Origin: Anoplopoma fimbria
Taxonomy: Eukaryota > Chordata > Actinopteri > Perciformes > Anoplopomatidae
Assembly (NCBI RefSeq): GCF_027596085.1
Contig: NC_072469.1
Span: 15,072,238-15,136,237 of the forward strand
Length of the DNA stretch: 64,000 nucleotides
Direction: 5' to 3'
The position numbers and the translations under genes are program-made. Below, piece by piece: positions 62,986-64,000 of the stretch. Within the stretch, counting starts at the first letter, position 1. The number at the start of each line of letters is the position of its first letter. The notes beneath the pieces were generated by a model. The model searched no databases. It worked only from the letters and a program-made list of their open reading frames with translations, and was not told where the DNA came from.

Positions 62986-64000
62986 TATATATAATCTTTA
63001 GGGGTTGATGACTCAAATTCTAAGGAAAACTGAGTTTAGGGTATGTCCAAACGTATAAATGTATGGCACTAAGATCAAACAACTCTCTCATAGAAAAATA
63101 AGAACCAAACTCACCAGTCCTCTATGATCAGCCTTCCCTAATTGCCCCATTTGTCCTTATTTGCTTTCAAAAATGTTCCCCTCTTCAGTTATACGAACAG
63201 CACGCCATATAAAATAAAAACTAATAACATGCTCTCAAAGCAAGCTATGTTGTAATGGGGTGGTCTTTTTCTATTTTATGGCCGTTATTCTTGGCATTGT
63301 CTTTTATTTTTGATTTATCATCTAATGGTAATAGATTGTGGTTCTGGTGAATACCGCAGCTGTCCGCTCAGAAGCGCGTGTCCTATGGACTGCTCACCAG
63401 CGGGGCTAAAATAAGTCTCGGTTTGTTATGCTTGTTTGAACAGAAGCTGTGGCCTCCTCATTTAGTGGTTTCCAGCAGAGCTCCGTTCCCCCCCCTCTAA
63501 ATATAATCCAGAACACCACTACCTCATCCTACTCTACTTGTGCCATTGTACTTACTGACCAACCCAAACACATGCATTTTTACATTTTAATTTACTATGG
63601 GGCAAAAAAAAAAAGACCTTGGAAACTTCTACGGGACATTAGTAATTGACATATTTTATTTTCTTAAAGCCAGACACCACTGAGCAAGTGGTGCAATTCA
63701 TCATCGAAATCCACTTCTGCCAGCTTTTCCTTGCAAATGTGGAAATTGTCCAGTGTGTCAGCAATGTGTCACTAGCTCCACTGCTGAAGTCATTAACACC
63801 GAGGAGACCTCTAGAAAGGCCTGAAATAACACACACTGTTTCATTCCAGCAAAGTACAACACATGGTGAGATGGAGAGTGAGGAAATGTTGAAATCAACA
63901 AACAGCCATACATGAAAATGCATTTCACTAGTGAGAAGATGTGATAAAAAGAAGTGAAGAGCTAACGAATACCTTCAGCTGTCAGCCTAATAATGTAGTG
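62986..64000. other. Gene-free right end of window
   Basis: AT-rich sequence with a poly-A run at 63605-63614. I see no gene or recognisable element. Confidence 0.45.

Overview
This is a vertebrate nuclear window, almost certainly from a teleost fish. It has spliced genes with GT-AG introns, a fish-type CYP2 gene, long CA and AT microsatellites, and several dispersed repeats I recognise as common in teleost (mostly percomorph) genomes. There are no operons, CRISPR arrays or prokaryotic signals. Four protein-coding genes are supported: the 3' end of cyclin Y (CCNY, + strand), connexin gap junction delta-4 (GJD4, + strand), a complete cytochrome P450 family 2 gene (+ strand) and frizzled-8 (FZD8, - strand). 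CCNY-GJD4-FZD8 is the order known from human 10p11.21, so this is a conserved syntenic block. From memory, the P450 gene between GJD4 and FZD8 has no counterpart there in mammals.

Layout. 1-3980 is an intron of CCNY whose earlier exons lie left of the window. The last three coding exons are at 3981-4147, 6056-6218 and 6821-6937, followed by a long 3' UTR with a (CA)n tract and a 220-bp (AT)n tract. 9.5-15.0 kb is intergenic and holds one MITE-like element. GJD4 has a short first coding exon (15032-15095) and a large second one (15308-16512). The P450 gene runs from 19104 to 24715 in eleven coding exons. Its first intron contains an internally deleted, disabled LINE and a perfect 15-bp-stem hairpin. 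25.4-29.5 kb is non-coding. FZD8 is a single-exon gene at 31969-30218, with a likely 3' UTR down to about 29.55 kb and a TATA/CCAAT/GC-box cluster near 32.45-32.55 kb that fits a promoter for it. From 32.6 to 64 kb I find no credible gene. This upstream flank of FZD8 holds microsatellites, dispersed repeats, and unique-looking stretches that could be regulatory DNA.

The genes do not form a pathway in the operon sense. CCNY and FZD8 both act in Wnt signalling: CCNY directs CDK14 to phosphorylate the co-receptor LRP6, and FZD8 is a Wnt receptor. GJD4 is a gap-junction channel subunit and the P450 is an ER monooxygenase. I found no evidence of a new biological system. The items most worth checking are two extra introns that split the canonical CYP2 exons 5 and 7, the lineage-specific position of that P450, the compact FZD8, and the gene-free flank of FZD8.
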